From the NCBI GenBank assembly GCA_017887445.1, contig JAGHIA010000178.1, forward strand, positions 1 through 45,071: a stretch of 45,071 bases of DNA, written 5' to 3'. This document shows positions 24,561-33,111 of the stretch, one piece after another. Each line of letters starts with the position of its first letter. Position 1 is the first letter of the stretch. Under the pieces are notes generated by a model, which did no database searches, had not been told where the DNA came from, and saw only the letters and a program-made list of their open reading frames with translations. Source of the stretch: Fusicatenibacter sp. (GTDB taxonomy: Bacteria > Bacillota > Clostridia > Lachnospirales > Lachnospiraceae). The position numbers and the translations under genes are program-made.

Positions 24561-25462
24561 GGCCGCTCCAGAAACATTTTCTCGGGTTTCCAAATCTCTC
24601 TCTTCCCGTCATACTGATAGATTCCCACAAACAATCCTTCGCTGCTGTACAGCCGGATGGCCTTTGCGGGCTTTGGATGGACGCCGCCGGCAAAGGCGGT
24701 TTCCTTCAGCGGATTTCCGTTGAACGCCAGGGCGTCTGCCTCCGGGCGTACGGATATGTATGGATAATCGGAAAACATCTGGTCCACCGGGATCAGAAAC
24801 TTTTCCAGCTGGCCCGCTTTTGCCAGTTCTTCGATTTCCGAAAGCTTTTTACTGTCACAAAGCTGAAAACGCCCTACTCTGGTACGGGTCAGATGCTCCA
24901 TGCAGCCGTGACATCCCAACGCCTCGCCGATATCGTGGCACAACGTCCGTATGTACGTTCCTCTGGAACAGGTCACTTCCATCTTCACTCTCGGCGGCGC
25001 GACCTCCTGCACCGTGATCTTGTAAAACTGCACACGGCGGGGTTTCCGTTCCACTTCAACGCCTTCACGCGCCAGCTCATACAGCTTCCTGCCGTTGACC
25101 TTCAGCGCTGAGTACATGGGCGGAATCTGCAGCTGCTCTCCCTCGAAACCTGCGATACAGGAACGGATTTTTTCTTCGTCCGTCTCAGGCTCTGCCTGAG
25201 CGAGAACGGTCCCGCTGGTATCCTGCGTATCGGTACACTGTCCAAGAAGCAATACAGCTTCGTAGGTTTTCGTCTCGTCTGTGAGCATATCGCACAGACG
25301 GGTGCCTTTGCCCAGGCAGACCGGAAGAACGCCCACTGCGTCCGGATCCAGCGTGCCGGTATGACCTATCTTTTTCTGCTTCAGGATTCCCCGCAGCTTT
25401 GCCACAACATCATGGGAGGTATAGCCTGCTTCCTTGTAAACATTCAGTACGCCATGTATCAT
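24557..25462 (-). CDS. truB: tRNA pseudouridine(55) synthase
   Basis: 301 residues from MIHGVLNVYKEAGYTS. The catalytic Asp is in GHTGTLDPDAVGVLPV (~residue 40), with ETKTYEA, PPMYSALKVNGRKLYELAR and CSRGTYIRTLCHDIG as further family motifs. Makes Psi55 in the T arm of tRNAs. The nrnA stop is just upstream (25464), and a start at 25474 is possible but would add a few unconserved residues. Stop overlaps ribF. Confidence 0.95.
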   Translation of the reverse strand: MIHGVLNVYKEAGYTSHDVVAKLRGILKQKKIGHTGTLDPDAVGVLPVCLGKGTRLCDMLTDETKTYEAVLLLGQCTDTQDTSGTVLAQAEPETDEEKIRSCIAGFEGEQLQIPPMYSALKVNGRKLYELAREGVEVERKPRRVQFYKITVQEVAPPRVKMEVTCSRGTYIRTLCHDIGEALGCHGCMEHLTRTRVGRFQLCDSKKLSEIEELAKAGQLEKFLIPVDQMFSDYPYISVRPEADALAFNGNPLKETAFAGGVHPKPAKAIRLYSSEGLFVGIYQYDGKREIWKPEKMFLERP

Positions 25463-25463
25463 G

Positions 25464-26429
25464 TTATTCCCCATCGCTTTCCAGCAGCTGTTTTTCAATA
25501 TACAGCGTCAGGTTGTTCACCACGTCGAAGGGACTTCCGTTCATGGTACAGCCAGCCGCCCGGATATGGCCGCCGCCGCCGAACAGATTGGCGATCTTGC
25601 TCACATCCACTTTTTTGTCTGAGCGCATACTCACCTTAAAGGTCTGGGGCGCCAGCTCGTACAGGAAGATCGCTACCTCTACGCCCTCTGTGTTGCGCAG
25701 CTGGTTGACAATCCCGTCCATATCCGCCGGTGTCAATCCATAAAATTTCATTTCCTTCTGCCGCACAATTCCGACGATGCACTTTCCGCCAAGCAACATG
25801 ATGCTCTCCATCAGCGTCCTTCCCATCAGCTGGTTCTGGGCATAGGTTTTCCGGTAAAAGGCCTGCTCCACAATATCAGAAAACGGGATATCCTTCTCCA
25901 GCAGCGCCGCTGTGACCCGCATGGTGTGCGGCGTCGTGCAGCTGTACTGGAACACGCCGGTATCGGTTACAATCCCCGTATACAGCGCCATGGCGCAGTC
26001 TCTGGAGATTTTTTCTCCGTCCATCAGGTCGTACAGCACCTCACAGGTAGAGCTTGCGTGCGGAACCACATGGTTTTCGCCGCAGAAACCGCCGTTGGTC
26101 ACATGATGATCGATGCAGACGGTACGCTTTGCCGTGGCAATATATTCTCCCGCCACTCCCACTCGGTCCGCGCTTGAAACGTCCACCAGGATCAGAAGAT
26201 CGTAAATCTTTCCGCTTTCCGCCTCCGTTCTGGCAGCGGAAATTTCAGGAATAAAAGAGAATTCCTTCTTCTTCCCCTCCAGGTATACGTCCGCCTGTAT
26301 CTGAGAGAAATTGTCCCTCAGATACAGATAAACGCCCATGGCGGAACCGGCACAGTCGCCGTCCGGGTTCACATGGCCCGCGATCGCGGCGGTGCGGACA
26401 CCTTCCAGGATCTCATCAAGCTTCTTCAT
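25464..26429 (-). CDS. nrnA: Bifunctional oligoribonuclease / PAP phosphatase (DHH family)
   Basis: 321 residues. DHH phosphoesterase motifs: GHVNPDGDCAGSAMG (motif I), LILVDVSSADRVG, CIDHHVTNGGF, and the DHHA1 C-terminal motif LFGGGGHIRAAGC. NrnA degrades nanoRNAs (2-5 nt) and dephosphorylates 3'-phosphoadenosine 5'-phosphate in Gram-positives. The ATG lies inside the end of rbfA (14-bp overlap), and the stop sits 1 base before truB's start. Confidence 0.93.
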   Translation of the reverse strand: MKKLDEILEGVRTAAIAGHVNPDGDCAGSAMGVYLYLRDNFSQIQADVYLEGKKKEFSFIPEISAARTEAESGKIYDLLILVDVSSADRVGVAGEYIATAKRTVCIDHHVTNGGFCGENHVVPHASSTCEVLYDLMDGEKISRDCAMALYTGIVTDTGVFQYSCTTPHTMRVTAALLEKDIPFSDIVEQAFYRKTYAQNQLMGRTLMESIMLLGGKCIVGIVRQKEMKFYGLTPADMDGIVNQLRNTEGVEVAIFLYELAPQTFKVSMRSDKKVDVSKIANLFGGGGHIRAAGCTMNGSPFDVVNNLTLYIEKQLLESDGE

Positions 26430-26799
26430 CTTCCTTCTCCTCCTCTTGCGTATGGGTCACCTGATCGATCAGCTTCGACATGGCGACGCCATAGGCGATG
26501 GATTCATCCAGTACAAAAGTAAGCTCCGGCGTATTTCTCAGGTTCAGATTCCTGGCCAGCATTCTGCGGACAAAGCCTTCCGCGCTGCGCAGGCCCTGGA
26601 TCGTCGCTTTGGATTCCTCCTGATTTCCCAGCACACTGATATATACCTTACAGGTTTTGAGATCAGGAGCCGTCTCCACGCCCGTCACAGAAGTCATCAT
26701 CCCGATCCGCGGATCCTTCAGTTCTGTACGGATGATATTGCTCAGTTCCCTTTGAATCTCCCCGTTGATACGGGTATTTTTTATGCTGTTTTTTCTCAT
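26416..26799 (-). CDS. rbfA: 30S ribosome-binding factor A
   Basis: 127 residues. Family features: RINGEIQRELSNIIRTELKDPRIG near the N-terminus, TCKVYISVLG and RTPELTFVLDESI-type ending (here NTPELTFVLDES), then an acidic tail. A cold-shock ribosome maturation factor acting on 16S rRNA helix 1. Overlaps nrnA by 14 bp. A 7-bp hairpin (26825-26846) lies in the 66-nt gap after infB and lacks a T tract. Confidence 0.95.
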   Translation of the reverse strand: MRKNSIKNTRINGEIQRELSNIIRTELKDPRIGMMTSVTGVETAPDLKTCKVYISVLGNQEESKATIQGLRSAEGFVRRMLARNLNLRNTPELTFVLDESIAYGVAMSKLIDQVTHTQEEEKEDEEA

Positions 26800-26865
26800 T
26801 TCTTCACATCCTACTATGATCTGGGCGGCAGTTTCCTGGCTGCCGCTTTTTCCGGCAAAGAAGCC

Positions 26866-29745
26866 TTATCTTGGCACCTCCACCATAATATATGCTTCTA
26901 CCTGGTCGAGCTCCTGAAGATCGTTGAAGCCTTCAAAAACAAGACCGCACTCGTAGCCTGATCTTACTTCCTTCACGTCGTCCTTAAACCGCTTCAGGGA
27001 TGCCAGCGCGCCCTCGTAGATCTGTGTGCCCTCGCGGGTAATGCGCACCTTGCAGCCTCTCTGGAACACACCGTCCAGCACATAGCTTCCGGCAATGGTT
27101 CCCACGCCGGAGGCCTTGAACAGCTGGCGTACCTCTCCGTGACCGATGACCTTCTCCTCGTAGACCGGCTCCAGCATACCCTTCATGGCAGCCTCCACGT
27201 CCTCGATGGCCTGATAGATCACGCGGTACAGGCGGATATCCACGCCCTCCTGCTCCGCCGTGGATTTGGCCGTCGCGTCGGGACGTACGTTAAATCCGAT
27301 GATGATGGCGTTGGACGCGGATGCCAGGGTAACGTCGGACTCGTTGATGGCGCCTACGCCTCCATGGATCACCCGTACGACCACCTCGTCGTTGGACAGT
27401 TTCACAAGGCTCTGCTTCACTGCCTCCACGGAACCCTGTACATCGGCTTTTACGATGATTCCCAGCTCTTTCAGATTGCCCTCCTGGATCTGGCTGAACA
27501 GATCGTCCAGGGACATTCTCGTTCTGGTCTCCTCCAGCAGGCTCTTCTTGCCCTCGGATACGAAGGTCGCCGCGAAGTTCTTTGCCTCCTTGTCTGACTC
27601 GGTAGCCACCAGAATTTCTCCGGCGTTTGGCACATCGGAAAGTCCAAGGATCTCCACCGGCGTGGACGGACCCGCTTCCTTGACACGGCGTCCCTTGTCG
27701 TCCATCATTGCGCGGACCTTACCGAAGCTTGCACCTGCGGCGATCGGGTCGCCGACGCGCAGCGTACCTTTCTGTACCAGAATGGTGGCAACCGGTCCCT
27801 TGCCTTTATCCAGCTCCGCCTCGATGACGAGACCTCTCGCACGGCGTTTCGGGTTGGCTTTCAGCTCCAGAACCTCCGCGGTCAGAAGGATCATCTCCAG
27901 CAGGTCGGTAATGCCCTCGTGGGTCTTAGCGGAAACCGGAACAAATACGGTGCTTCCGCCCCAGTCCTCCGGAATCAGCTCATACTCGGAGAGCTCCTGT
28001 TTTACCCGCTCAACGTTTGCGCCCGGCTTGTCGATCTTATTGATGGCAACAATGATCTCCACGCCCGCTGCTTTCGCGTGGTTGATAGCCTCTACGGTCT
28101 GAGGCATCACGCCGTCGTCCGCCGCCACTACCAGGATCGCGATATCCGTCGCGTTGGCGCCGCGCATACGCATAGCGGTGAACGCCTCGTGTCCCGGGGT
28201 ATCCAGGAAGGTGATCTTCTGTCCGTTGATAGCTACCGTGTAGGCGCCGATATGCTGGGTAATGCCGCCTGCCTCCCGGTCTGTCACGTTGGTGTGACGG
28301 ATGCAGTCCAGAAGGGAGGTTTTACCGTGATCGACATGACCCATAACGCAGACTACCGGCGGGCGGGAAATAAGTGTTTCTTCAGCCTCTTCCTCCTCAC
28401 GCAGCAGCTCCTCGATCACGTCTACCTTTTCTTCCGGCTCCGCGATAATATCGTAATCCAGCGCGATCTCCTGAGCCTTCTCAAATTCGATCTCATGGTT
28501 GACCGTTACCAGCGTGCCTTCCATGAACAACTTCTTGACAATCACTGCCGGCTGCATCTTCATCTTCTCCGCCAGCTCACGGATGGTCATCTTCTCAGGA
28601 AGCTTGATCTCCTTTACGGTCTCCTTCGGCGACTCCTGTTTCGGCTTGTTGGCCGGTTTCTGAAGCGCTTTCGGCACCCGTGACTGCTGGCGTCCGTTCT
28701 GGTTCGGACGGTTTCCGGAACGGCGGTCGTCGTTGAACTTATTGTCTCTGCGGTCGTCCTTGGTCTTATCCTTCTCTTTTCTGCTGGTATCGCGGCCCGG
28801 CTTCTTGATGCCAAGATCCATGGAATCCGCTCCGGAGGATCTGTGCTCCGTTCCTTTGGCTCCTCTTCTTCCGTCGGAACCTGGGCGGCGTGCGCTGCCT
28901 TCCTCATCCTTGGCGAACGGTCTTGCGCCGCGGTCCGGACGGGCCGGTCTTCCGTTTCCACGCCCAAAGGAACCTTTATCGTTTCTGTCTCCAGACGGAC
29001 GGGCCGGACGGTCGCCCTGCGGACGGCCTGCTCCGTTTCCGGAGGGTCTTCCGTCTCTCGCTCCACGTGCCGGACGGTCGCCCTGGGCGCGGCCCGCTCC
29101 GTTTCCGGAGGGTCTTCCGTCTCTCGCCCCACGTGCCGGACGGTCGCCCTGGGTACGGCCCGCTCCGTTTCCGGACGGACGGCCCTGGGCGGACTGAGCG
29201 CTCACTGCCGGACGGTCTGCGCTTCGCTCCTGCTGGGAACGGTTCTGTGTCTGCTGACCAGCTGCCGGACGGTCTGTACCAGGACGGCTCTGGGCGGACG
29301 CTGCCCCTGCAGGACACTCCCCGCGGCTCTGAGCCGGCTGCGCGCCGGCTGCCGGACGGTCTGCCCGCGCCGGACGGTCACTCTTTGGACGGGCCGGACG
29401 GCTGCCCTTGGCCTTCTGGCTCTGGTTCTTCGCGAAATCTCTTCCTTCCTTGCTGGCCGCGTTCTGCGGGCGCACCACGGAAATGATATTTTTCTTTTTC
29501 GGACGGTCCGCTTTCGCTTCTTCTCCTGTCCTCTTCTGTACTTCTCTGGTTTCTGTCTCTTTTTTCTCCACTGGCTTTCTCTCCTCTTTTGAACCAAGTG
29601 CCTGACGCACCATGGCTTCCTCGTTATCTTTCAGACTGCTCATATGACTTTTCACGCCGCTGTTTTTCGAACGTAAAAAATCCAGGACCTCTTTGTTGCT
29701 AAGGTTCAGTTCGCCCGCAAGTTCGTAAACTCTCATTCCTGGCAT
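26866..29745 (-). CDS. infB: Translation initiation factor IF-2
   Basis: 959 residues. An IF2_N domain (1-55) is followed by a long basic, Arg/Gly/Pro/Asp-rich linker (~60-370) with a 22-residue tandem repeat; a second IF2_N; then the GTPase with GHVDHGKTS (~468), DTPGHEAF (~513) and NKID (~568), and the C-terminal domains binding fMet-tRNA. Start at 29745 ([13 protein letters not shown]) has AAAGG 10 nt upstream; an ATG three codons on is too close to any SD. Long N-terminal linkers of this kind are typical of clostridia. Preceded by ylxQ, as usual. Confidence 0.97.
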   Translation of the reverse strand: MPGMRVYELAGELNLSNKEVLDFLRSKNSGVKSHMSSLKDNEEAMVRQALGSKEERKPVEKKETETREVQKRTGEEAKADRPKKKNIISVVRPQNAASKEGRDFAKNQSQKAKGSRPARPKSDRPARADRPAAGAQPAQSRGECPAGAASAQSRPGTDRPAAGQQTQNRSQQERSADRPAVSAQSAQGRPSGNGAGRTQGDRPARGARDGRPSGNGAGRAQGDRPARGARDGRPSGNGAGRPQGDRPARPSGDRNDKGSFGRGNGRPARPDRGARPFAKDEEGSARRPGSDGRRGAKGTEHRSSGADSMDLGIKKPGRDTSRKEKDKTKDDRRDNKFNDDRRSGNRPNQNGRQQSRVPKALQKPANKPKQESPKETVKEIKLPEKMTIRELAEKMKMQPAVIVKKLFMEGTLVTVNHEIEFEKAQEIALDYDIIAEPEEKVDVIEELLREEEEAEETLISRPPVVCVMGHVDHGKTSLLDCIRHTNVTDREAGGITQHIGAYTVAINGQKITFLDTPGHEAFTAMRMRGANATDIAILVVAADDGVMPQTVEAINHAKAAGVEIIVAINKIDKPGANVERVKQELSEYELIPEDWGGSTVFVPVSAKTHEGITDLLEMILLTAEVLELKANPKRRARGLVIEAELDKGKGPVATILVQKGTLRVGDPIAAGASFGKVRAMMDDKGRRVKEAGPSTPVEILGLSDVPNAGEILVATESDKEAKNFAATFVSEGKKSLLEETRTRMSLDDLFSQIQEGNLKELGIIVKADVQGSVEAVKQSLVKLSNDEVVVRVIHGGVGAINESDVTLASASNAIIIGFNVRPDATAKSTAEQEGVDIRLYRVIYQAIEDVEAAMKGMLEPVYEEKVIGHGEVRQLFKASGVGTIAGSYVLDGVFQRGCKVRITREGTQIYEGALASLKRFKDDVKEVRSGYECGLVFEGFNDLQELDQVEAYIMVEVPR
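28994..29195 (-). repeat. 66-bp coding tandem repeat in infB linker
   Basis: About three copies of a 66-bp unit (CGGACGGTCGCCCTG recurs at ~29006, 29072 and 29138), encoding 22 residues built around [18 protein letters not shown]. Almost identical copies suggest recent expansion in a disordered, length-tolerant segment. Confidence 0.8.
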
Positions 29746-29794
29746 ATATGCACCGACCTTTCTTTTCCTGAGGCATCCGTGGCTCCACAGGGAA

Positions 29795-30106
29795 CTACGC
29801 CAGATGCTCCCGAATCACTTCTGCAAATTTTTTATCGCACACCGCAAGGCTGGCCCGGTATTCCTTTCCGATGATCCTTCCCAGTTCCTCCTTCGTTCCG
29901 AAGACGAGGTACGGGACTTCATAAAACTGACACATGTTACGGAATTTTTTCTGCGTATTGTCCGACGCCTCCTGGGCGACGATCACAAGATACGCTTTGT
30001 ATTCTTTCACTGCTTTTTCTACTGCAAATTCGCCGCTTGCAATCTTTCCTGCCCGCATTGCAAGCCCGATCATACCGCAGGCTTTCTTAACGTTCAAGAT
30101 CCGCAA
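29795..30106 (-). CDS. ylxQ: L7Ae-family ribosomal protein-like (YlxQ)
   Basis: 103 residues; an L7Ae/L30e/S12e fold with [21 protein letters not shown] and [18 protein letters not shown]. Such proteins bind kink-turn RNA; the role in this operon is not settled. Start is uncertain: the TTG at 30106 has AAGGAG only 4 nt upstream, the next in-frame TTG is 3 codons in, and ATG is 11 codons in. It overlaps the end of rnpM by 20 bp, typical of this operon. Confidence 0.88.
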   Translation of the reverse strand: MRILNVKKACGMIGLAMRAGKIASGEFAVEKAVKEYKAYLVIVAQEASDNTQKKFRNMCQFYEVPYLVFGTKEELGRIIGKEYRASLAVCDKKFAEVIREHLA

Positions 30107-30359
30107 ACGCCTCCTTCAGTTTTTCGTATACTTCCTCAGGGACCTCCGCGTTCAGAGAACGGGAAAGGCCTCTGTTTTTCATGGCCTTCGCCAGACATTC
30201 CGAACAGCACACATAAGCGCCGCGGCCGTTCTTTTTGCCTGTCGTGTCAAGGACGATCCCGTTGTCCGTGGTCCTCACCACGCGGATCATTTCCTTTTTG
30301 TTTTTCATTTCATTACAGCCAATGCATTTGCGCAGTGGCACTTTTCGAACGGTACTCAC
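30087..30359 (-). CDS. rnpM: RNase P modulator RnpM (YlxR, DUF448)
   Basis: 90 residues. Contains the family signature PLRKCIGC near the start and GRGAYVCCSECLAKAM with its second Cys pair. YlxR binds RNase P RNA and modulates its activity in B. subtilis. Translation starts at GTG (30359), with GGGAG 5 nt upstream, 15 bases after nusA. Small RNA-binding gene of the nusA-infB operon. Confidence 0.9.
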   Translation of the reverse strand: MSTVRKVPLRKCIGCNEMKNKKEMIRVVRTTDNGIVLDTTGKKNGRGAYVCCSECLAKAMKNRGLSRSLNAEVPEEVYEKLKEAFADLER

Positions 30360-30374
30360 ACGCTCTCCCTGCCT

Positions 30375-31601
30375 TTACTCTTTTTCCTCCTCAGAAGACG
30401 CCTCTGCCTCATCTGTCTCGCTGTAATCGAAAGACTCCTCCTCATAACCGGATTCAGCCTGCGTCTCCTCGTCATATCCGAAGGTTTCCTCCTCGTATTC
30501 GGAATCCTCATCCTCCGGAAGTTCCTCGTAGTATTCCTCTTCCTCAAAGTAATCGAAGTCGCCTTCTTCCTTGGCCTGGGTTTCGCTCTTGATGTCGATT
30601 TTGAAACCGGTCAGACGGGCCGCGAGTCTTGCGTTCTGTCCTTCCTTTCCGATGGCCAGGGAAAGCTGATAGTCGGGAACGATCACCTTCGCGGTCTTTT
30701 CATCCGGGTCCGCCATAACGGAGATTACTTTCGCCGGACTCAGTGCGTTCTCGATCAGAAGCGCCGGGTTTTCGTCCCAGGTGATAATGTCGATCTTCTC
30801 GCCGCGCAGCTCGTTGACCACCTCATCCACACGGCTTCCATTCTTTCCTACGCAGGCGCCCACAGCGTCCACGTCCGGGTCGTTGGACCACACGGCCATC
30901 TTTGTCCTGGAGCCTGCCTCTCTGGCAATGCTCTTGATCTCCACGATGCCGTCGTGCACCTCCGTCACAACCTCCTCAAACAGACGCTTTACCAGCTCCG
31001 GATGGGTGCGGGATACCATCACCTTCGGTCCCTTCGGGGTGCTTTTCACCTCCAGGATGTACAGCTTGACACGCTCCGTGGGACGGAATACCTCGCCTTT
31101 CACCTGCTCGTTCTCGGTCAGTGTGGCGTCTACCTTGCCCAGGTTGATGCTCACATTCTTTCCCGTATACCGCTGAACGATACCGGTCATCACGTCATGC
31201 TCTTTCTCAACGTACTGTTCGAAGAGGACTCTGCGCTCCTCCTCACGGATCTTCTGGAGGATGACGTTTTTGGCGTTCTGCGTGGCGATCCGTCCGAATT
31301 CTTTGGACTTGATCTCCACCGGAACAATATCCCCGATCTCATAGCGTGAATCCATCGCCCGCGCATCCGCGAGAGAAATCTGCATAATCGGATCCTCCAC
31401 GTCCTCCACCACTTCTTTGTCGGCGGTCACGCGGAAATCACCGGTCTCCGGATTGATGACGACTTTTACGTTGTCAGCCTTTCCGAAATGGTTCTTGCAC
31501 GCCTGCAGCAAAGACTGCTCGATGGCTTCAAGCAATGTCTCCTTGCTGATATTTTTTTCTTTTTCCAGAATATCCAGGGACTCAATTAACTCTGCGTTCA
31601 T
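30375..31601 (-). CDS. nusA: Transcription termination/antitermination protein NusA
   Basis: 408 residues. N-terminal RNAP-binding domain, S1 domain (~135-200, GIVQRYTGKNVSINLG), two KH domains (ACVGKNGSRVDEVVNELRGEKI, LAIGKEGQNARLAARLTGFKIDI), and a strongly acidic C-terminal tail (Glu/Asp/Tyr-rich, about the last 60 residues). Lacks the extra C-terminal repeats of E. coli NusA, as in Firmicutes. Pausing and termination factor; the intrinsic hairpin in the rimP leader could make it autoregulate. Confidence 0.97.
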   Translation of the reverse strand: MNAELIESLDILEKEKNISKETLLEAIEQSLLQACKNHFGKADNVKVVINPETGDFRVTADKEVVEDVEDPIMQISLADARAMDSRYEIGDIVPVEIKSKEFGRIATQNAKNVILQKIREEERRVLFEQYVEKEHDVMTGIVQRYTGKNVSINLGKVDATLTENEQVKGEVFRPTERVKLYILEVKSTPKGPKVMVSRTHPELVKRLFEEVVTEVHDGIVEIKSIAREAGSRTKMAVWSNDPDVDAVGACVGKNGSRVDEVVNELRGEKIDIITWDENPALLIENALSPAKVISVMADPDEKTAKVIVPDYQLSLAIGKEGQNARLAARLTGFKIDIKSETQAKEEGDFDYFEEEEYYEELPEDEDSEYEEETFGYDEETQAESGYEEESFDYSETDEAEASSEEEKE

Positions 31602-31621
31602 TTTTTTCTTTTCCTCCTGTA

Positions 31622-32089
31622 CTAAAAATCAAATGCTAACCGTATCAAAGCGATATCCGCCTTCGCGAATGTGCGAAGCGTTCCGTCTTCCTCCTCGATG
31701 GTCACGCTGTCTTCATCATATGCGGTGAGAAGTCCGTAAAATTCCCTGCAGCGGTCGATCGCGCGATACGTTCTGATTTCCAGTTCTTTTCCCATGCTGC
31801 GCTGGTAATCCTTTTCCTTTTTCAGAGGACGGCCAAGACCGGGAGAGCTTACCTCCAGGATATAGGCGTCTTCGATAAAGTCGTTTTCGTCCAGACGATC
31901 GGAAAATGCCCGGCTGACAACTTCACAGTCGTCCACGGTAATGCCGCCTTCCTTGTCGATGTAAGCGCGCAGGTACCAGCTTCCGCCTTCCTTGACATAC
32001 TCCACATCCACAAGCTCAAAGCCATTGGCCTCGACGATCGGAAGGATCATTTCCTCTGCTTTCTGCTCGTAGGTTTCTTTTCTGCTCAA
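31622..32089 (-). CDS. rimP: Ribosome maturation factor RimP
   Basis: 155 residues; family motifs FELVDVEYVKEGGSWYLRAYIDKEGGITVDDCE and YILEVSSPGLGRPLK. Needed for 30S maturation. First gene of the rimP-ribF operon. The start codon is TTG (32089), with AGGTGG 7 nt upstream; no ATG is available at this end. A strong promoter and a terminator-like hairpin lie upstream. Confidence 0.93.
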   Translation of the reverse strand: MSRKETYEQKAEEMILPIVEANGFELVDVEYVKEGGSWYLRAYIDKEGGITVDDCEVVSRAFSDRLDENDFIEDAYILEVSSPGLGRPLKKEKDYQRSMGKELEIRTYRAIDRCREFYGLLTAYDEDSVTIEEEDGTLRTFAKADIALIRLAFDF

Positions 32090-32130
32090 ATCCTCACCAC
32101 CTTTTCATCCGCGTTTCTTTACAAAAGAAA

Positions 32131-32152
32131 GAGTGGACGCTGCCGTCCACTC
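32131..32152 (-). terminator. Terminator-like hairpin in the rimP leader / after mscS
   Basis: Perfect 9-bp stem GAGTGGACG-CTGC-CGTCCACTC followed on the minus strand by TTTCTTTTG. It lies downstream of mscS but also downstream of the rimP promoter, so it may both end mscS transcripts and attenuate the rimP operon. Confidence 0.75.
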
Positions 32153-32180
32153 CTTTACCAGTTACTTATTCAACATCTCC

Positions 32181-32209
32181 AGTATAGCACTGTCCACGGG
32201 AAAATGCAA
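32181..32209 (-). promoter_or_regulatory. rimP operon promoter
   Basis: TTGCAT (32204-32209), 17-nt spacer, then TGC-TATACT (extended -10, 32181-32186). Lies between mscS and the leader hairpin at 32131-32152. Confidence 0.85.
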
Positions 32210-32217
32210 GACTTTTT

Positions 32218-32278
32218 TGCATCCGTCCCGTCGCGAAGCGATTTTTACATAACAGTTCAGTTGGCTGAACTGTTACCC
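32218..32278. repeat. Family I palindromic repeat, copy H
   Basis: Module GCATCCGTCCCGTCGCGAAG, then CGATTTTTACA and the perfect hairpin AACAGTTCAG-TTGG-CTGAACTGTT (32251-32274). It overlaps the end of mscS: the codons for GNSSAN and the TGA stop lie in it. Confidence 0.8.
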
Positions 32279-33108
32279 ACCCAACCGTCCAGATGCACGT
32301 CAACCTGCGGAAATGGAATCTGGATGCCCGCGGCGTCAAATTCGTGCTTGATCTTCTCGTTCATCTCCCATTTCACCGGCCAGTAATTGTCGGTGAGCAC
32401 CCAGGCGCGAAGGCCCACGGTGATGCTGCTCTCTCCTAAGTTGTCCACGAAAAACTGCTGCTCCTCCGGCAAAAACCTTGGCTCCGCCTCCACCAGCCGC
32501 TGAAGGATGGCCTTGGCCTCCATCAGATTGGAAGAATAGCCAATGCCCACCTTGATCTCCAGCTTTCTCTTTTCCATGGCCGTAACGTTGACGATGGTGC
32601 TGTTGGTCAGATTCGCGTTGGGAATCATGACCGTGCGGTTGTCCGTGGTGGTGATCGTAGTATAATACATTTCAATCTTCCGCACAGTGCCTTCCTGGTT
32701 TTCATTGGGAAAGATAATGTAATCCCCTGCCTTGAACGGCTTCAGCAGAAGGATCAGCACGCCGCCCGCCAGGTTGGACAGGCCGCCCTGCAGCGCCAGG
32801 GAAATCGCCACGCCGGCGGACGCGATGGCCGCCGTGATCGTGGATTCCTTGACCAGATTCAGCTGAATGATGATCGTCAGTACCAGAAAAATATTCAGCG
32901 TATACTTCACCAGCGAGACGGTGAAGCTGGTGATCGCCGCGTCCGCGTGAAATTTCAGCATATTCCGCTTGATCAGCTCGCACAGCTTTCCGATCACCCT
33001 GCGGGCGATATAATAAATGATCAGCGCCAGGAGGGCCTTGAGAACAAAATCCGCGAACCCTCCCAGCTTTCCCTCCGCATAGAGGAGTATTTTTTCCAAG
33101 AACGTCAT
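32257..33108 (-). CDS. mscS: Small-conductance mechanosensitive channel (MscS family)
   Basis: 283 residues. N-terminal membrane segments (FVLKALLALIIYYIARRVIG; LVKYTLNIFLVLTIIIQ; the pore helix AAIASAGVAISLALQGGLSNLAGGVLILLLKPFKAGD), followed by the beta domain and C-terminal cytoplasmic domain (GWVG end). Opens when membrane tension rises, releasing osmolytes. Starts 3 bases after glgB and shares its transcript. Its last six residues and stop are encoded by a family I repeat. Confidence 0.93.
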   Translation of the reverse strand: MTFLEKILLYAEGKLGGFADFVLKALLALIIYYIARRVIGKLCELIKRNMLKFHADAAITSFTVSLVKYTLNIFLVLTIIIQLNLVKESTITAAIASAGVAISLALQGGLSNLAGGVLILLLKPFKAGDYIIFPNENQEGTVRKIEMYYTTITTTDNRTVMIPNANLTNSTIVNVTAMEKRKLEIKVGIGYSSNLMEAKAILQRLVEAEPRFLPEEQQFFVDNLGESSITVGLRAWVLTDNYWPVKWEMNEKIKHEFDAAGIQIPFPQVDVHLDGWVGNSSAN

Positions 33109-33111
33109 CTG

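Noticed and set aside
28843-29592. 249-residue plus-strand frame with Arg/Ser repeats
   Set aside because: It mirrors the 66-bp repeat and basic linker of infB; no family features.
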